Shown piece after piece: positions 63,523 to 64,000 of a stretch of DNA of 64,000 nt. Source of the stretch: Lichenibacterium dinghuense (lineage in GTDB: Bacteria > Pseudomonadota > Alphaproteobacteria > Rhizobiales > Beijerinckiaceae). Location of the stretch: the NCBI RefSeq assembly GCF_021730615.1, contig NZ_JAJLMN010000001.1, positions 4,599,501 through 4,663,500 on the forward strand. The letters are read 5' to 3'. The notes below the pieces were generated by a model. The model saw only the letters and a program-made list of their open reading frames with translations. It was not told the origin of the DNA and did not search any database. Each line of letters starts with the position of its first letter. Within the stretch, counting starts at the first letter, position 1. A program made the position numbers and the translations under genes.

Positions 63523-64000
63523 CGGAGGCGCCCGCGCAGCCGACCGTCGTCGACGTGCTGATCCCGGTCGCGGTCGATCAAGCCTATTCCTACCGCGTGC
63601 CGAAGGACATCGTCCTGGCGCCGGGCGACTTCGTGGTGGTGCCGCTCGGCACGCGTCAGACGATCGGCGTCGTGTGGGATGCGCGCTCGGCGGGCGGCGA
63701 CAACCTGAAATCCGTGCTGTCGCGCGAGGACTGGCCGCCGGTGCGCGAGCCGCTGCGGCGCTTTGTCGACTGGTTGGCCAACTGGACGCTGAGCCCACGC
63801 GGCATGGTGCTGCGCATGGCGATCCGCGCGCCGGAGTTCGCGGGCGCCGAGCCGGTCCGGGTCGGCCTGCGCCGGGCCGGCGATGCCCCGAAGCGCATGA
63901 CGCCCGCGCGGCTCCGCGTGATGACGGTGCTCGACAGCGCCGAGGCGCCCGCGCTCACCACCAGGAAGGCGCTCGCCGAGGCCGCCAACTGCTCGGCCGG
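63519..64000 (+). CDS. priA: Primosomal protein N' PriA (N-terminal fragment)
   Basis: The first ~160 residues of PriA, a replication-restart helicase, cut by the right edge. DVLIPVAVDQAYSYRVP and GDFVVVPLGTRQTIGVVW are the conserved DNA-binding N terminus. The next segment (FVDWLANWTLSPRGMVLRMA) belongs to the following domain. GTG start in the hemD stop. Helicase motifs lie outside the window. Confidence 0.93.
   Translation, partial: MTEAPAQPTVVDVLIPVAVDQAYSYRVPKDIVLAPGDFVVVPLGTRQTIGVVWDARSAGGDNLKSVLSREDWPPVREPLRRFVDWLANWTLSPRGMVLRMAIRAPEFAGAEPVRVGLRRAGDAPKRMTPARLRVMTVLDSAEAPALTTRKALAEAANCSA

Overview
The window is high-GC, gene-dense chromosomal DNA from an alphaproteobacterium, most likely a member of the Hyphomicrobiales (Rhizobiales). 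The evidence is GC-rich codon use with frequent GTG and TTG starts, an rpoZ-rsh-acpS-lepB-rnc-era block, and a purple-bacterial photosynthesis gene cluster with a tetraheme reaction-centre cytochrome gene (pufC). Family-level placement (Beijerinckiaceae/Methylobacteriaceae/Lichenihabitans-like) is a guess. I see no rRNA genes, CRISPR arrays, insertion sequences or prophage; one tRNA gene is present.

Layout. 1-7.7 kb: a truncated Orn/Lys/Arg decarboxylase, a small DUF6883/DUF4926 pair, a divergent old-yellow-enzyme/HxlR regulator pair, rlmJ, a haloacid dehalogenase, a RidA protein, and lipB with a coupled small membrane protein. 7.8-10.7 kb: tRNA-Leu(GAG) with a terminator downstream, a HAD protein, a protein with degenerate kinase-like motifs, and small genes including a YqaE/Pmp3 gene. 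10.9-19.9 kb: polyol dehydrogenase (smoS type), reductase, patatin, methyltransferase, tspO, IalB-like protein, recO, L,D-transpeptidase, Pal-like lipoprotein, and prfB with a programmed +1 frameshift.

19.9-33.2 kb is the photosynthesis cluster. crtC and crtD run leftward; crtF-bchC-bchX-bchY-bchZ-pufQ-pufB-pufA-pufL-pufM-pufC plus an unrecognised secreted-protein gene run rightward. Most genes are joined by 4-base overlaps or very short gaps. TGT-N12-ACA sites of the PpsR/CrtJ type lie between crtD and crtF and at the bchC promoter, and a strong hairpin lies between pufA and pufL. Together the genes make methoxylated spirilloxanthin-series carotenoids, convert chlorin to bacteriochlorin in bacteriochlorophyll a synthesis, and build the LH1-reaction centre complex. 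hemC and hemD at the right end supply tetrapyrrole.

33.3-49 kb: adenylate-cyclase-domain protein, glmM, TadE/TadG-like proteins, cell-wall enzymes (deacetylase, GH25, YdcF), a GST, and a TetR-controlled RND efflux operon with a perfect palindromic operator. 49-58 kb (mostly leftward): era, rnc, lepB, acpS, rsh, rpoZ; then NYN and type-5 uracil-DNA glycosylase rightward; then smpB and dapA leftward. 58-64 kb: lytic transglycosylase, alpha/beta hydrolase, hemC, hemD and the start of priA. Two long inverted-repeat elements sit in the gaps at 49.0 and 60.7 kb.
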